A stretch of DNA of 61,031 nt. It comes from a virus. Below the pieces are notes generated by a model that was not told the origin of the DNA, did not search any database, and saw only the letters and a list, made by a program, of their open reading frames with translations. The stretch lies in the IMG/VR virus record IMGVR_UViG_3300006920_000008, positions 1 through 61,031 of that record. The stretch is one strand, 5' to 3'. Position 1 is the stretch's first letter; each line of letters begins with the position of its first letter. Both the position numbers and the translations under genes were made by a program. Positions 1 through 7,841 of this stretch are shown piece by piece.

Positions 1-70
1 ATGACCATCGTGGTAATCGTTTATGTAAAGAGAATTGATTTTTCTTTGCTTAACATTTACATACTGTTTA
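1..70. repeat. Terminal direct repeat (circular junction), left copy
   Basis: Bases 1-70 are identical to bases 60962-61031, and a helicase reading frame continues without break across the join. This is most simply the overlap left when a circular genome is written as a linear contig. The true unit length would be 60961 bp. A physical 70-bp terminal repeat of a linear virion genome is possible but less likely, because the join falls inside a gene. Confidence 0.93.
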
Positions 71-774
71 GAAAACTTATAAAAGTTTACAAAGCCGGAA
101 AAGGGATTTCCCTTTATCCCATAAACTTGATGATACATCTGACTATAAGATTCAGGAGTAGGTGTACCTGATAACAGAATTACATTTGGGTTGTCTGATT
201 TTTGTAATAGTTCTTTTACTTGCTTAGCACGTTTACTTGGTTTAGGAAATGCACCCATACTATGTGCCTCATCTAATATTACTAAATCAAAAACACCTTC
301 CACTTTGTGTAATGATTCATAGTTTATAATTGTAATACTAAAGTCCGGGTTAAGTAAATCATAATCATTCTCTATGCTGCTGATTGCTTTCTTTTTAGTA
401 ACAAACAAAACGTTTCTTTTATTTTGAAGTTTAGCTATACCTAAACTTGTAAGTGTCTTGCCTGTTCTAACCTCCATCGTTAGATATAAAAAGCCTTTTA
501 ATAAAAGTATTTCACTTCCTTTAACAATAATTTTTTTCTGATATTCTCTGTATTTAATTTTTGATTTTTTATTTTCCATTCTGTCTTTGTAATATTCAAG
601 ACTTTCGATTGCTCTTCGCTCCACCTCTTCAGTATGTTTGTAGCATCTCTGCTCAACCATAACGGCATTCTTACCTCTTCCCGTTTTTACTAATTTGGTT
701 TTAAATACAATTCCGTGTAGTAACTTTGACTGACGATACATCTGCTCGTCAGAGTAACCCGGTATTCTATCCAT
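1..774 (-). CDS. SF2 DEAD/DEAH-type helicase, N-terminal part (gene crosses the circular junction)
   Basis: This is the first 258 codons of a 478-residue ATP-dependent helicase; the rest is at 60299-60961. Visible motifs are a Walker A-like RTGKT (residues 103-107), a DEAH box in LVILDEAHS (168-171) and motif III SGTP (202-205). The start ATG at 774 shares one base with the stop of the upstream gene (TAATG), which suggests coupled translation. The family is the phage SNF2-like or DEAD helicase used in replication or recombination. A VRR-NUC nuclease gene lies downstream in the same operon, a common pairing in phages. The domain call is firm; the exact substrate is not known. Confidence 0.88.
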   Translation of the reverse strand, partial: MDRIPGYSDEQMYRQSKLLHGIVFKTKLVKTGRGKNAVMVEQRCYKHTEEVERRAIESLEYYKDRMENKKSKIKYREYQKKIIVKGSEILLLKGFLYLTMEVRTGKTLTSLGIAKLQNKRNVLFVTKKKAISSIENDYDLLNPDFSITIINYESLHKVEGVFDLVILDEAHSMGAFPKPSKRAKQVKELLQKSDNPNVILLSGTPTPESYSQMYHQVYGIKGNPFSGFVNFYKFSKQYVNVKQRKINSLYINDYHDGH

Positions 775-1004
775 TACAAATCTTGTTTTTCCTGAATATA
801 TCTTTGTAACGCTGCACATCTTTTGTAGTCTTCTTGTTCTATAAAATAATTTAAAATTTTTTCTAAGTCCCTCATACTTGGGAGCCTTTTAGCTATGTTA
901 TGAGCGAAGTATGGATTCTTTCCATCCACAATTTCTTCCCAATCATATTCAAGTATGATAACATTAAATGAATTAATCATAGCTATATGAACCGTATCTA
1001 TCAT
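774..1004 (-). CDS. Small protein with UVR-like helical hairpin
   Basis: A 76-residue protein. The start at 1004 is preferred because its ATG overlaps the stop of the primase-helicase (ATGA), as elsewhere in this operon; longer versions would only overlap that gene. The C-terminal half (about 47-72) contains LEKILNYFIEQEDYKRCAAL, which resembles the UvrB/UvrC interaction motif, a two-helix hairpin with an acidic E-x-E-D-Y turn. It sits between primase-helicase and SF2 helicase, so a bridging role in replication or repair is possible. That function is inference. Confidence 0.7.
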   Translation of the reverse strand: MIDTVHIAMINSFNVIILEYDWEEIVDGKNPYFAHNIAKRLPSMRDLEKILNYFIEQEDYKRCAALQRYIQEKQDL

Positions 1005-3412
1005 AGGTCCATTGATGATTGCTTTACCTTTGGTTTTACAATAGTGAACCATCTTCCGTTCATATCTCTTCCCTCTAACGGTTGAACACCGGTAGTGAAT
1101 GAGCCATAGGCTACTAACCATCTATAGAATCTTGTTCTGCTTATTGTCATCTTAGCCTTTGGTCCGTAGTCAGGATACTCCCCTATGAAGTCGAAGTATA
1201 AATCTTGCATCATAAGTTTTGTGTCTACCCTTAATCTCTCATTCTTTTGATGACCTTCAATAAGTCCGCACCATTCTATAAAATCGTGTGAAGTTTGTGC
1301 TGAGAGTTGTCTGATTTTTAGGTTGACAAATTTACTTTTAACTAAACCTGTATTTAAGTAATCTTGTAGGCAGTATGTCATATAGTTATCGAACAAACAC
1401 CATTCATCTTCATTCCATTCTGCAAAGAAATGCTTATTAAACTCATCAAGAGGAGTGAAGTTTTTATTGTAATGTTGGTGAAGTTCTATTTCCCATTTTC
1501 TTCTTTCAAAAGAATTACCTGCTCCCTTAATTGCATAGTTAGTTGTGATTGCAATCTTTGGAGATTTACTAAAAGGTATTTTGATAGCATCTTTATTTTT
1601 CTTTTCAAGAGTAAGTCCTTCTGTAACTACACTAAACAATCTTTCAAAATCAAAGTGCTTCTTTACATCATCGAAACAAAGTATCTGCGTGTCTGCTGAT
1701 ACCAATTGATATGGAAATGATTTTTCGAAAGCGAATGCTTTACCATCAATGACTACGAGTTTTTTCATTTGTGAAAGTGCGTTCATAAACAAACCTTTAC
1801 CCGTACCTCCTTCAGGGTTGTCTGATATTACCTCATCATTTAATATGATTGCCGGGCAATAGCTTAGGTTTTTATATCCGTGCATCATATATCCAATGGT
1901 ACTTTCCATTGTCTTGGTTCTGTCTCTGTCATTGCCACAAACATTTCCAATGAACACAGAGTAATCACATTTCTTTTCATCACAAATTTTAAACTTGCGA
2001 TTAATGATATGGTCCTTCCAAACATAACCACCTAAGTCAAGGTAATCAATTGGCTCTATGTTTTCTTTTGTTATTTTGACCGCACAGTTTTGATAATATA
2101 AATATGCTGAGTCCTTGGTATCTTCTATAAAGTAGATGTCTATAGTTGATAGTAGTGTAAGAAACTCTTCTCTAAAGAATCTAACTTGGTCAGCAAAATA
2201 ATTGTAAACACTTAAGTCTTCAATCTCTTGTAAGTAATTCAACACATAATCTTTTATTTCTTTTTCAGATGTATGGTCTATTAGATTGTTGGTTACCTTA
2301 ACGAATACATAGTTCTTACTACCTTCCGGGCAATACTTATAGAATCCATTATCTTCTAAAAACTTTTTAAATGAAAAGTGAACAATCTTTATAACACCTT
2401 TATCGCTCTTCTCCCAAAATGTTTTTTTTGCCTGTTCTTTCTCTATGTTACTTACAATCGTTTCAATTGAATCAGAGTCTAATCCCGTTTCGCTCAGTTG
2501 ACTTTTGATTTCTTTCTTTGATACACCCTTTCTTATTTTATCTTTTATCTGCTGAAGCCTCTCATCATCTTGATAGTATTTTGTTCCGTGGTTAGTTGTA
2601 TTACTGTACGCACTATCAATAGTTCTTGTTACCTCGGCTTGTGAGAATCCATTAGTAACATATCTGTTTAGTATGTAACCGGCTAATGATTTGGCTACAC
2701 CATAATCATTAAAAGCCATAGCTAATACAAAACAATTTTGATTTCTTTGACCTTCAGTCATTGGATATTTTTTCTCCCACCACTTCACAAGTATTTCTAC
2801 TATTTTATTTTCGTCTGTGATTGGTATAGTCTGTTGGTCATTATACTTACTTACCTCTTGATATTCCGGCTCAGCTATTGTATCCCAAACCTGTGAGTTT
2901 ATGTTTATAAAAAGTAATGGGTCATAAGATTCATAACAAACTCTTGAAACATTCTTACACATCTTATCAAAGTAAGGTGAGTCATAATATTTCTGCAGTG
3001 AATTAAAATACTTAATATGATTTTCCGGGAGAGCAGGTATTTTAACTAATACCTTTAGTCCATTACCCGATGGAGATATAAATACACTGTATGTGTGTGG
3101 GTCCTTTGTTAGGTTCTCTTTGTGTTCGAGTAATAGTTTCTTCTTCTCGTATCCATCAAAGTCTAAACAAATTAAACCCGAATGCTCAACCAATGCTGAG
3201 TCTTTTCTTTTGGTGAATGTTCCTGAAAAACAAATAGCAGGTAGTAATTTTTTTAATTCATTACGCTCTGTCTTGTCCTTGGTGATTCTGATTTGCTTTA
3301 CAAGTTTCTTAGTGGCTCCATCTTTGATTCTCTCTAATACAACCTGTACCTCCCTGTGAAAAGGAGTCTCTGTCTCCTTAATGTTTTTGAATATAGTTAC
3401 TGTTTGTGTCAT
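1001..3412 (-). CDS. VirE-type primase-helicase
   Basis: An 803-residue replication protein. The N-terminal 200 residues resemble the VirE_N/BT4734 primase-like domain, with ICLDFDG (81-87, acidic DxD) and SPSGNGLK (113-120). A middle helical region (about 200-340) is like a primase C-terminal domain. The C-terminal part is a D5/VirE-like ATPase with Walker A GGTGKG (535-540), Walker B ILCFDD (577-582) and a TTNY sensor motif. The protein probably primes and unwinds phage DNA in the cytoplasm. No DNA polymerase gene was recognised, so host polymerase is presumably recruited. The start follows an A/T-rich leader carrying ATGTTGATTA repeats. Confidence 0.88.
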   Translation of the reverse strand: MTQTVTIFKNIKETETPFHREVQVVLERIKDGATKKLVKQIRITKDKTERNELKKLLPAICFSGTFTKRKDSALVEHSGLICLDFDGYEKKKLLLEHKENLTKDPHTYSVFISPSGNGLKVLVKIPALPENHIKYFNSLQKYYDSPYFDKMCKNVSRVCYESYDPLLFININSQVWDTIAEPEYQEVSKYNDQQTIPITDENKIVEILVKWWEKKYPMTEGQRNQNCFVLAMAFNDYGVAKSLAGYILNRYVTNGFSQAEVTRTIDSAYSNTTNHGTKYYQDDERLQQIKDKIRKGVSKKEIKSQLSETGLDSDSIETIVSNIEKEQAKKTFWEKSDKGVIKIVHFSFKKFLEDNGFYKYCPEGSKNYVFVKVTNNLIDHTSEKEIKDYVLNYLQEIEDLSVYNYFADQVRFFREEFLTLLSTIDIYFIEDTKDSAYLYYQNCAVKITKENIEPIDYLDLGGYVWKDHIINRKFKICDEKKCDYSVFIGNVCGNDRDRTKTMESTIGYMMHGYKNLSYCPAIILNDEVISDNPEGGTGKGLFMNALSQMKKLVVIDGKAFAFEKSFPYQLVSADTQILCFDDVKKHFDFERLFSVVTEGLTLEKKNKDAIKIPFSKSPKIAITTNYAIKGAGNSFERRKWEIELHQHYNKNFTPLDEFNKHFFAEWNEDEWCLFDNYMTYCLQDYLNTGLVKSKFVNLKIRQLSAQTSHDFIEWCGLIEGHQKNERLRVDTKLMMQDLYFDFIGEYPDYGPKAKMTISRTRFYRWLVAYGSFTTGVQPLEGRDMNGRWFTIVKPKVKQSSMDL

Positions 3413-3451
3413 TGATATGTTGATTAAATGATGATTTGATTTTCATAACTA

Positions 3452-3489
3452 ACTGATTATCAGTGGTTATGTTGATTATGTTGATTATT
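3452..3489. repeat. Palindrome plus ATGTTGATT repeats upstream of the primase-helicase
   Basis: ACTGATTATCAGT (3452-3464) is a perfect palindrome with a single central base. It is followed by TTATGTTGATTATGTTGATT (3468-3487), and another ATGTTGATTA lies at about 3417. A similar arrangement recurs at 12793-12840. This could be an origin iteron or an operator for the replication genes; no function is proven. Confidence 0.45.
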
Positions 3490-3580
3490 TTCTCTTTAAT
3501 GTAAAGAAAAGAAAATTATTGTTAATAAAAAAATATAGTAGTACAAAAGTTTTTTTACTTCACTGTGACATATTAGGTAT

Positions 3581-3604
3581 AAAAAAGAAGGGAGCAATGC
3601 TCCC
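3581..3604 (-). terminator. Rho-independent terminator after the SSB-like gene
   Basis: Read on the minus strand, GGGAGC-ATT-GCTCCC forms a 6-bp GC-rich stem followed by TTCTTTTTT. It lies about 30 bp downstream of the stop of the SSB-like gene and just beyond a copy of the 16-bp palindrome. Confidence 0.75.
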
Positions 3605-3617
3605 CTCTTTAACCTTT

Positions 3618-3633
3618 GTGTCTTTGAAGACAC
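3618..3633 (-). repeat. Dispersed 16-bp palindrome, copy 1
   Basis: GTGTCTTTGAAGACAC on the plus strand; the minus (transcribed) strand reads GTGTCTTCAAAGACAC. It starts immediately after the stop codon of the SSB-like gene and just before a classical terminator hairpin. Exact copy of the genome-wide repeat. Confidence 0.95.
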
Positions 3634-3906
3634 TTAGAATGGTAAGTCGGCATCAACCTCCTTTGCAGTTTCCTGCTTAGGTGTGTTGTCTGCTTTTGGT
3701 TTAGCCTCCCAAGTATCTAACTCACAATAGTAGTTGCCTCCTTTTGCTCGTTTGATGTCAAGGTTTACCCAACCGTTTTTAGCGTTAGCTTTTAAGAAAG
3801 CTATAGCCTCATCGACTTTAATTGATTGCTTCCCTACTACAAATTCAGGAGCATTGTCGTTTCTCTTAAATGAGAAACCATCTGCAAAAACTTTTTCTTC
3901 TGCCAT
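3634..3906 (-). CDS. Single-stranded DNA-binding-like protein
   Basis: A 90-residue acidic-tailed protein. It ends in VDADLPF, matching the acidic-hydrophobic tail (DxxIPF/DxxLPF) with which SSB proteins recruit replication partners. The body (about 5-65) has a beta-rich stretch with aromatic residues (GWVNLDI, NYYCELDTW), compatible with a small OB-like or Whirly-like ssDNA-binding fold. It sits between the primase-helicase and the RecE/Sak recombination pair, which fits a role in coating ssDNA. The fold was not verified by structure comparison. Confidence 0.72.
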   Translation of the reverse strand: MAEEKVFADGFSFKRNDNAPEFVVGKQSIKVDEAIAFLKANAKNGWVNLDIKRAKGGNYYCELDTWEAKPKADNTPKQETAKEVDADLPF

Positions 3907-4026
3907 TTTTAATTGATTTTAATTGTTCGTTCCAAATGATTAATAATTCCGAGGATAACATTATCTTTCTCCCCACGACTGATGCAGTTGATTGGAACTT
4001 CCAACCACATCACTCGCTTTCTTTTT

Positions 4027-4749
4027 TTAAAGAGTAGCTTCCACATAATATTCGTTTATATCATATTGAGGATTCTCTCCAAAGAACTTTTTGTATACTT
4101 CAATTGCTCTTTCTACTTTCTCTTCCCCACGTTGAAGAAATTCTTCTGATGGTTTAAAGATTCCAAGTTGCAAGTTAGTCTTATCTACAACATAAAAAAC
4201 TAACGGCTTACCAAATAGTTGTTGGTAGATATAGCACTGACTGTCATAATTGTATTTTCTTGCACTCCACTTAAAATCAGATATTGAACTTGTAGTTTTC
4301 AGGTCAATTAATTTATCGCTACAAACGATGTCTGCTTTACCTTTCCACTTCATCCCTTTTATCTCCTTAATAGATGGAACTTCATACTCGTTACCTTCCT
4401 GACGTATACCTTCAAAGAATGGTAAGTTACCCATCATTGCTTGAACACAATCACGAATCTCTTGTCCTTCCTTTTCTAACATAATAATCCCGTTAGATGC
4501 TTGTTCTTTGTATGCCTTCGTGTTTCTTGATGACACTCCAATGAACTCAGTTTCTTCTGCCTTCTCCGGCTCAAGGATTAATTGATGAAAGTATCTTCCT
4601 TTGTGAAAGTTTACATTATCATCTTGAGGTTTACCAAACATAGTTGGATTACTCAATAGCGTACCGATGTCTGAATTAGATAAGAACTGCTTACCGAACT
4701 CCCCATAGTATTGGGTGTCATCTTTTAGTTTTTCTATTAACTCTTTCAT
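4027..4749 (-). CDS. RecE-like PD-(D/E)XK exonuclease
   Basis: A 240-residue nuclease. The catalytic signature is visible as GKADIV (137-142, Asp140), LIDLKTT (148-154, D-x-K) and the downstream YDSQCYIY (168-175) typical of RecB/RecE-type exonucleases. It would degrade one strand of linear duplex DNA to make 3' single strands for the annealing protein. Its start overlaps the end of that annealing gene by four bases (ATGA), a tight two-gene recombination module. Confidence 0.85.
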   Translation of the reverse strand: MKELIEKLKDDTQYYGEFGKQFLSNSDIGTLLSNPTMFGKPQDDNVNFHKGRYFHQLILEPEKAEETEFIGVSSRNTKAYKEQASNGIIMLEKEGQEIRDCVQAMMGNLPFFEGIRQEGNEYEVPSIKEIKGMKWKGKADIVCSDKLIDLKTTSSISDFKWSARKYNYDSQCYIYQQLFGKPLVFYVVDKTNLQLGIFKPSEEFLQRGEEKVERAIEVYKKFFGENPQYDINEYYVEATL

Positions 4750-5414
4750 TTGATTAGATTTTTGATTTCATTCTTAGCTGCTGCACTCAATGTATACTTT
4801 GTACCAACCTTATCACATAGCTTCTTGAAACCTAATGACTTGTTTTCTTTACAAAAGTTTGCCATTGCACTCCACTTCTCATCAGACACATCTAACTTAG
4901 GTTTGCTTGGTGTCTTTGAAGACACTTCTTTCTTAGTAGTTGGCTGAGGTTCGCTTGTAGTAGTTGGCATATCTTCTCCTGCATAGATATAAATACCCAT
5001 ACCGAACATTGCAAGATTCTTAACTAAACATCTCATAAGAGTTTTGTTTATATCAAAAGATGTTGCTGCTGCTACTTGCTTCTCTCCGTATCTTGTTTGA
5101 TACGAATAAGGAACTTTCTTCATTGCCTGATTCTTACTATCCATTACCGGCAACCACATTGATAATGTTTCTCCGTTAATAGTTACGTTAGTCTCACACA
5201 TAAAACCTAATGCTTCATCATAGACGTAAGGATTTCCTTGTTCATCTTTAATGATTTCATAAGTTGCATCCGGACATACTTTCTTAGTTTCGCTCCAAGC
5301 GAATGCCCAAGATAAATAAGTTAATCCGTTTTTCTTTTCAACGTACTTGTTTACGTTGATTGCAGATAGTTTCTCAAACGTTGTCTGCTTCTTCTCTGTT
5401 GACTTTGTTGCCAT
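4746..5414 (-). CDS. Sak/DUF1071-like single-strand annealing protein
   Basis: A 222-residue protein. YLSWAFAW (33-40), MWLPVMD and the core DINKTLMRCLVKNLAMFG followed by YIYAGED are hallmarks of the DUF1071/Sak family of Redbeta/Erf-type annealing proteins. The N-terminal 150 residues form this domain. A Thr/Pro/Lys-rich linker follows and contains VSSKT, encoded by a copy of the 16-bp palindrome (4910-4925), and then a C-terminal helical tail. It partners the RecE-like exonuclease. The first 41 bases overlap the preceding gene. Confidence 0.85.
   Translation of the reverse strand: MATKSTEKKQTTFEKLSAINVNKYVEKKNGLTYLSWAFAWSETKKVCPDATYEIIKDEQGNPYVYDEALGFMCETNVTINGETLSMWLPVMDSKNQAMKKVPYSYQTRYGEKQVAAATSFDINKTLMRCLVKNLAMFGMGIYIYAGEDMPTTTSEPQPTTKKEVSSKTPSKPKLDVSDEKWSAMANFCKENKSLGFKKLCDKVGTKYTLSAAAKNEIKNLIK
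4910..4925 (-). repeat. Dispersed 16-bp palindrome, copy 2 (inside annealing-protein gene)
   Basis: Exact copy, read on the coding strand as GTGTCTTCAAAGACAC and translated VSSKT in the low-complexity linker between the annealing domain and the C-terminal tail. Confidence 0.95.
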
Positions 5415-5826
5415 AATTTAATTGATTTAATTGATTTAATTTTGAATTGATTTCTGAATACTTATTTAGTATTCTTTCTCTACTTGATTTTAAAATTCCT
5501 ATCTGCTTCTCAGACTTTTTATCATTGATATATTGTTTGATTCGTTGCTCAATGATATCAAGCTTTGAACGATAGTTAGACAAAGATAAGACAAAAACTC
5601 CATATCTCCAACCTTTTTCTGTAAAAGATTTTAATTCATCTTCGGTTATTGATATGTAATAATCCCCTCCTTTCATAGTGTTTAGTATTTGAATTGTACC
5701 GGTCTCTTTGTCCTTCACAATCTTTGTCCCGTACACCATTTTGGATTGGTATCCATCTCCATCTAAGGAGATTGCATAAGTATCTTCCATTGCCTGAGCA
5801 AATATATCTTCCAAACTATACTTCAT
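5374..5826 (-). CDS. Hypothetical protein in recombination operon
   Basis: A 150-residue protein of unknown function. Residues 1-85 look globular (LEDIFAQAMEDTYAISLDG, GGDYYISITEDELKSF, RYGVFVLSLSNYRSKL). Residues 85-140 are strongly helical and charged, probably a coiled coil. The 3' end overlaps the start of the annealing-protein gene by 41 bases; the overlap contains a short TTAATTGA tandem repeat. No family recognised. Confidence 0.7.
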   Translation of the reverse strand: MKYSLEDIFAQAMEDTYAISLDGDGYQSKMVYGTKIVKDKETGTIQILNTMKGGDYYISITEDELKSFTEKGWRYGVFVLSLSNYRSKLDIIEQRIKQYINDKKSEKQIGILKSSRERILNKYSEINSKLNQLNQLNYGNKVNREEADNV

Positions 5827-6118
5827 CTTCGTTTAATACTGATTCTATTGTTTCGATATAATCAACATCACTTTCAAGTTTACTTTTTACTTGTGAGATT
5901 CCGTGATGTATAGATGAATGTGGAATAACATATCCATTCTCTGCCATATACTCTTGAATATAAACCAACCTCATTGGTCTAACGTGACAGAGATAATATA
6001 GAAGATGTCTTGCATCTACTACATCTCTTCGCTTTGTTTTGGTAAATAACATTTCTTTGTCAATCCCAAAAAGGTAGCAAACCTTGTCTACATACTTATT
6101 AAAAATTGTTGCCTTCAC
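5816..6118 (-). CDS. DnaA domain-IV-like DNA-binding protein
   Basis: A 100-residue stand-alone version of the DnaA C-terminal helix-turn-helix. KRRDVVDARHLLYYL (29-43) matches the DnaA signature basic loop plus helix (R-x-x-V-x-A-R-x-x). IPHSSIHHGISQVKSKL (65-81) matches the second signature helix (D/N-H-x-T/S-V/I-x-x-x). There is no ATPase domain. It may bind DnaA-box-like sites on phage DNA to help or block initiation. A second relative is encoded at 58702-59250. It overlaps the neighbouring genes at both ends by 10-20 bases. Confidence 0.78.
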   Translation of the reverse strand: MKATIFNKYVDKVCYLFGIDKEMLFTKTKRRDVVDARHLLYYLCHVRPMRLVYIQEYMAENGYVIPHSSIHHGISQVKSKLESDVDYIETIESVLNEDEV

Positions 6119-6311
6119 TTGATTTTGATTTTAAATTATCTCTTGACCTGCCTGAAAATATTTCAGCCCAAGCTTCAAAGATTTCGTTTAACACTTTTTT
6201 TGTTTCTTCATTTGAATACTGTGCCTCTCGGTAAGTATCATCTAAATAATCTCTTAAGTTTTGAGATTCTTTTTCACGCTCCTCTTGGAACATTTTTTTT
6301 GATTTTGACAT
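6099..6311 (-). CDS. Small acidic helical protein
   Basis: The start is placed at ATG 6311, after an AATTAAATTAAAT leader typical of this genome; a longer frame to 6368 runs into the probable promoter. The 70-residue product is charged and helical (EEREKESQNLRDYLDDTYREA), with a hydrophobic NEIFEAWAEIF segment. The 3' end overlaps the DnaA-like gene by 20 bases. A near-consensus -7 element (TATCTTTA, about 6339-6346 minus) lies upstream. Function unknown. Confidence 0.65.
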   Translation of the reverse strand: MSKSKKMFQEEREKESQNLRDYLDDTYREAQYSNEETKKVLNEIFEAWAEIFSGRSRDNLKSKSSEGNNF

Positions 6312-6375
6312 ATGATTTAATTTAATTGATTGAATGGTAAAGATAGTAAAAGTATATGGCTTGACCAAATTTTGT

Positions 6376-6645
6376 CTAACTTTTATCTTCTTTTTTGCAC
6401 TGAACTCTATATAAGATTAAGTATCCAATCAAGTCAAGAAGAGTATCCTCCGTCTTGTCATTAATTCCTACCGTCTTTATCCTGCTCAGCTTGTCATCTA
6501 TTCTCGCAAGGATTCCCTCCTTAGCAGATAGCTTTGAGAATATTTTTGGTGGCTTGTTAGCCGTGTCTCCGTATGCTTTATTTTTTTCAAGCAGGAGCAT
6601 AACTACCTCCCTGCCTACCTCTTTAATTAATTCTTCTGTTTTCAT
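6376..6645 (-). CDS. DUF1599 / nucleotide-modification-associated domain 1 protein
   Basis: An 89-residue protein. LLEKNKAYGDTANKPPKIF, RIDDKLSRI and EDTLLDLIGYLILYR form the pattern of the DUF1599 (Nmad1) family, a MazG-like all-helical fold often found in phages. Family members are thought to act on nucleotides or in modified-base metabolism. No base-modification enzymes were seen nearby, so its role here is open. The start overlaps the stop of the upstream gene? No: its own start at 6645 overlaps by four bases the end of the gene at 6642-6878. Confidence 0.78.
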   Translation of the reverse strand: MKTEELIKEVGREVVMLLLEKNKAYGDTANKPPKIFSKLSAKEGILARIDDKLSRIKTVGINDKTEDTLLDLIGYLILYRVQCKKEDKS

Positions 6646-6878
6646 TTTACTATTTGATTATACATAAATTCTTCTACCAAATTCAAATCGTTTGAACGCT
6701 TACCCCTGCCAATGCCTGATGGTCTGTATAAAAACTTTCCATTCTTTAGCATTTCGATGTAATGTTCTCCTGCGTACATAATAACATCTGTTGTATGTTG
6801 ATGTAGAATTGATACATCCGGGACCGCTTGTATCTTTTGAATTTGCCCGGTGTTTATAAATGATTTAATTGATTCCAT
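6642..6878 (-). CDS. Hypothetical small protein
   Basis: A 78-residue protein starting at ATG 6878 (MESIKSF). An upstream extension to 7016 is rejected because it only mirrors the next gene in another frame. The C-terminal segment (YRPSGIGRGKRSNDLNLVEEFMYNQI) loosely parallels the end of the neighbouring 125-residue protein (YLWSGISG ... EKIMCNQL), hinting at a shared small domain. The stop overlaps the start of the DUF1599 gene (ATGA). Function unknown. Confidence 0.66.
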   Translation of the reverse strand: MESIKSFINTGQIQKIQAVPDVSILHQHTTDVIMYAGEHYIEMLKNGKFLYRPSGIGRGKRSNDLNLVEEFMYNQIVK

Positions 6879-6879
6879 T

Positions 6880-7257
6880 TTAATTATTAAATAATTGATT
6901 ACACATAATTTTTTCAGCACCTGCCAAAGTTTTGTATAGTTTAGGTTTGTCTCCCGAGATTCCACTCCAAAGATATTTGTATTCTTTTTTTTCTTTGTTT
7001 GGCTGAATCTTTTCAATATAGTTTAGACCTAAATAGAGATAAACCTCAACCACAAAATCATTAAGCCTTGGTGGATTAGCATAGGTTTTTAAAAATACTG
7101 AAGGATTTAGTTTTCTTCTTGTCATACGATATTCTTTCGCTCCGTATGTATCGCCATCCATTGCTTGTTGAACTTTCTGAATAGCAACCTTGTTGTCTGT
7201 TCCTGAGTCAAGCTTTAACTCAAGTAGATGCTCTCGCATCAAATGTTTCATATCCAT
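6880..7257 (-). CDS. Hypothetical protein
   Basis: A 125-residue protein, start ATG 7257. It has a charged helical N-terminus (MDMKHLMREHLLELKL) and an aromatic-rich middle (VVEVYLYLGLNYIEKI). Its end may be related to that of the 78-residue neighbour. It ends one base before that neighbour starts, in an operon of early genes. No family recognised. Confidence 0.68.
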   Translation of the reverse strand: MDMKHLMREHLLELKLDSGTDNKVAIQKVQQAMDGDTYGAKEYRMTRRKLNPSVFLKTYANPPRLNDFVVEVYLYLGLNYIEKIQPNKEKKEYKYLWSGISGDKPKLYKTLAGAEKIMCNQLFNN

Positions 7258-7263
7258 AATAGA

Positions 7264-7503
7264 TTATTTTACTTCACTGATACCACATTCGATTGCATCC
7301 CCCACGATTGGATGCCCTGCGATTTCAGTTGCTTGTTTATTTGGTGGGAGATTCATAATGAGACCTTCTTCATTCACGACTAATAGTTTCTCGTTTAAGT
7401 AAACGAACTCTATGTATCCCTGAACTAAGTCTTGCATTTTCTTTAATGATGAGATGTCTACATTTGGTATCACCTCACCGCTTGATTTGATTAATCTTGC
7501 CAT
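7264..7503 (-). CDS. DUF3846-like protein
   Basis: A 79-residue protein. LVQGYIEFVYLNEKLLVVNEEGLIMNLPPNKQA, followed by HPIVGDAIEC, matches the pattern of DUF3846, a small domain common in phages and plasmids (gly-tyr-ile-glu, asn-glu-glu-gly, asn-x-x-ala, gly-asp). Its biochemical role is not known. It lies in the early operon, six bases upstream of the 125-residue gene. Confidence 0.75.
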   Translation of the reverse strand: MARLIKSSGEVIPNVDISSLKKMQDLVQGYIEFVYLNEKLLVVNEEGLIMNLPPNKQATEIAGHPIVGDAIECGISEVK

Positions 7504-7550
7504 AATAATTTAATTTGATTTATACGAAAGTACGAATTTTATTAGACGTA

Positions 7551-7784
7551 TCAAAATTTTATGTCTGTTATTTTAGCGTACCAATATCCCTTGATTAACT
7601 TCTTGTCTGCTTTGTGGAACCATCTTTCTCTTTGATTGTCTGTCTGTTCAAGATGCCTGATTAACATATCAAGTCCATCCTTGATTCCTTTATGCTCTGC
7701 TGATGTATGGCTATCGTTTACCCATTCATCATCTGCCTTTATGTCTTCTGCTATTCTTTTGATTCTGTTTAATTCTATTTTCAT
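7551..7784 (-). CDS. Hypothetical small protein
   Basis: The start is placed at ATG 7784 (MKIELNRIKR). An alternative GTG at 7823 would begin exactly inside the 16-bp palindrome and is unlikely. The 77-residue product is hydrophilic and rich in His/Trp/Lys (EWVNDSHTSAEHKGIKDGLDML, RWFHKADKKLIKGYWYAKI). Unknown function. Confidence 0.65.
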   Translation of the reverse strand: MKIELNRIKRIAEDIKADDEWVNDSHTSAEHKGIKDGLDMLIRHLEQTDNQRERWFHKADKKLIKGYWYAKITDIKF

Positions 7785-7807
7785 TTTATTGGATTTAAAA
7801 AAAGGAT

Positions 7808-7823
7808 GTGTCTTTGAAGACAC
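7808..7823 (-). repeat. Dispersed 16-bp palindrome, copy 3
   Basis: Exact copy lying in the 57-bp gap between the amidotransferase-cyclotransferase gene (ends 7842) and the next gene (starts 7784). CA-centred on the transcribed strand. Confidence 0.95.
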
Positions 7824-7841
7824 ACCCCTCGGATTATTAAT

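Noticed and set aside
6879-7016. N-terminal extension of the 78-residue protein to 7016
   Set aside because: It overlaps the 125-residue gene entirely in another frame and is Lys/Asn-rich shadow sequence; ATG 6878 gives a tight operon fit.
7785-7823. GTG start at 7823 and the analogous GTG at 11239 for the minus-strand genes
   Set aside because: Both fall exactly in palindrome copies and add only the MSSKT segment. ATG starts with A/T-rich leaders lie downstream (7784 and 11203).
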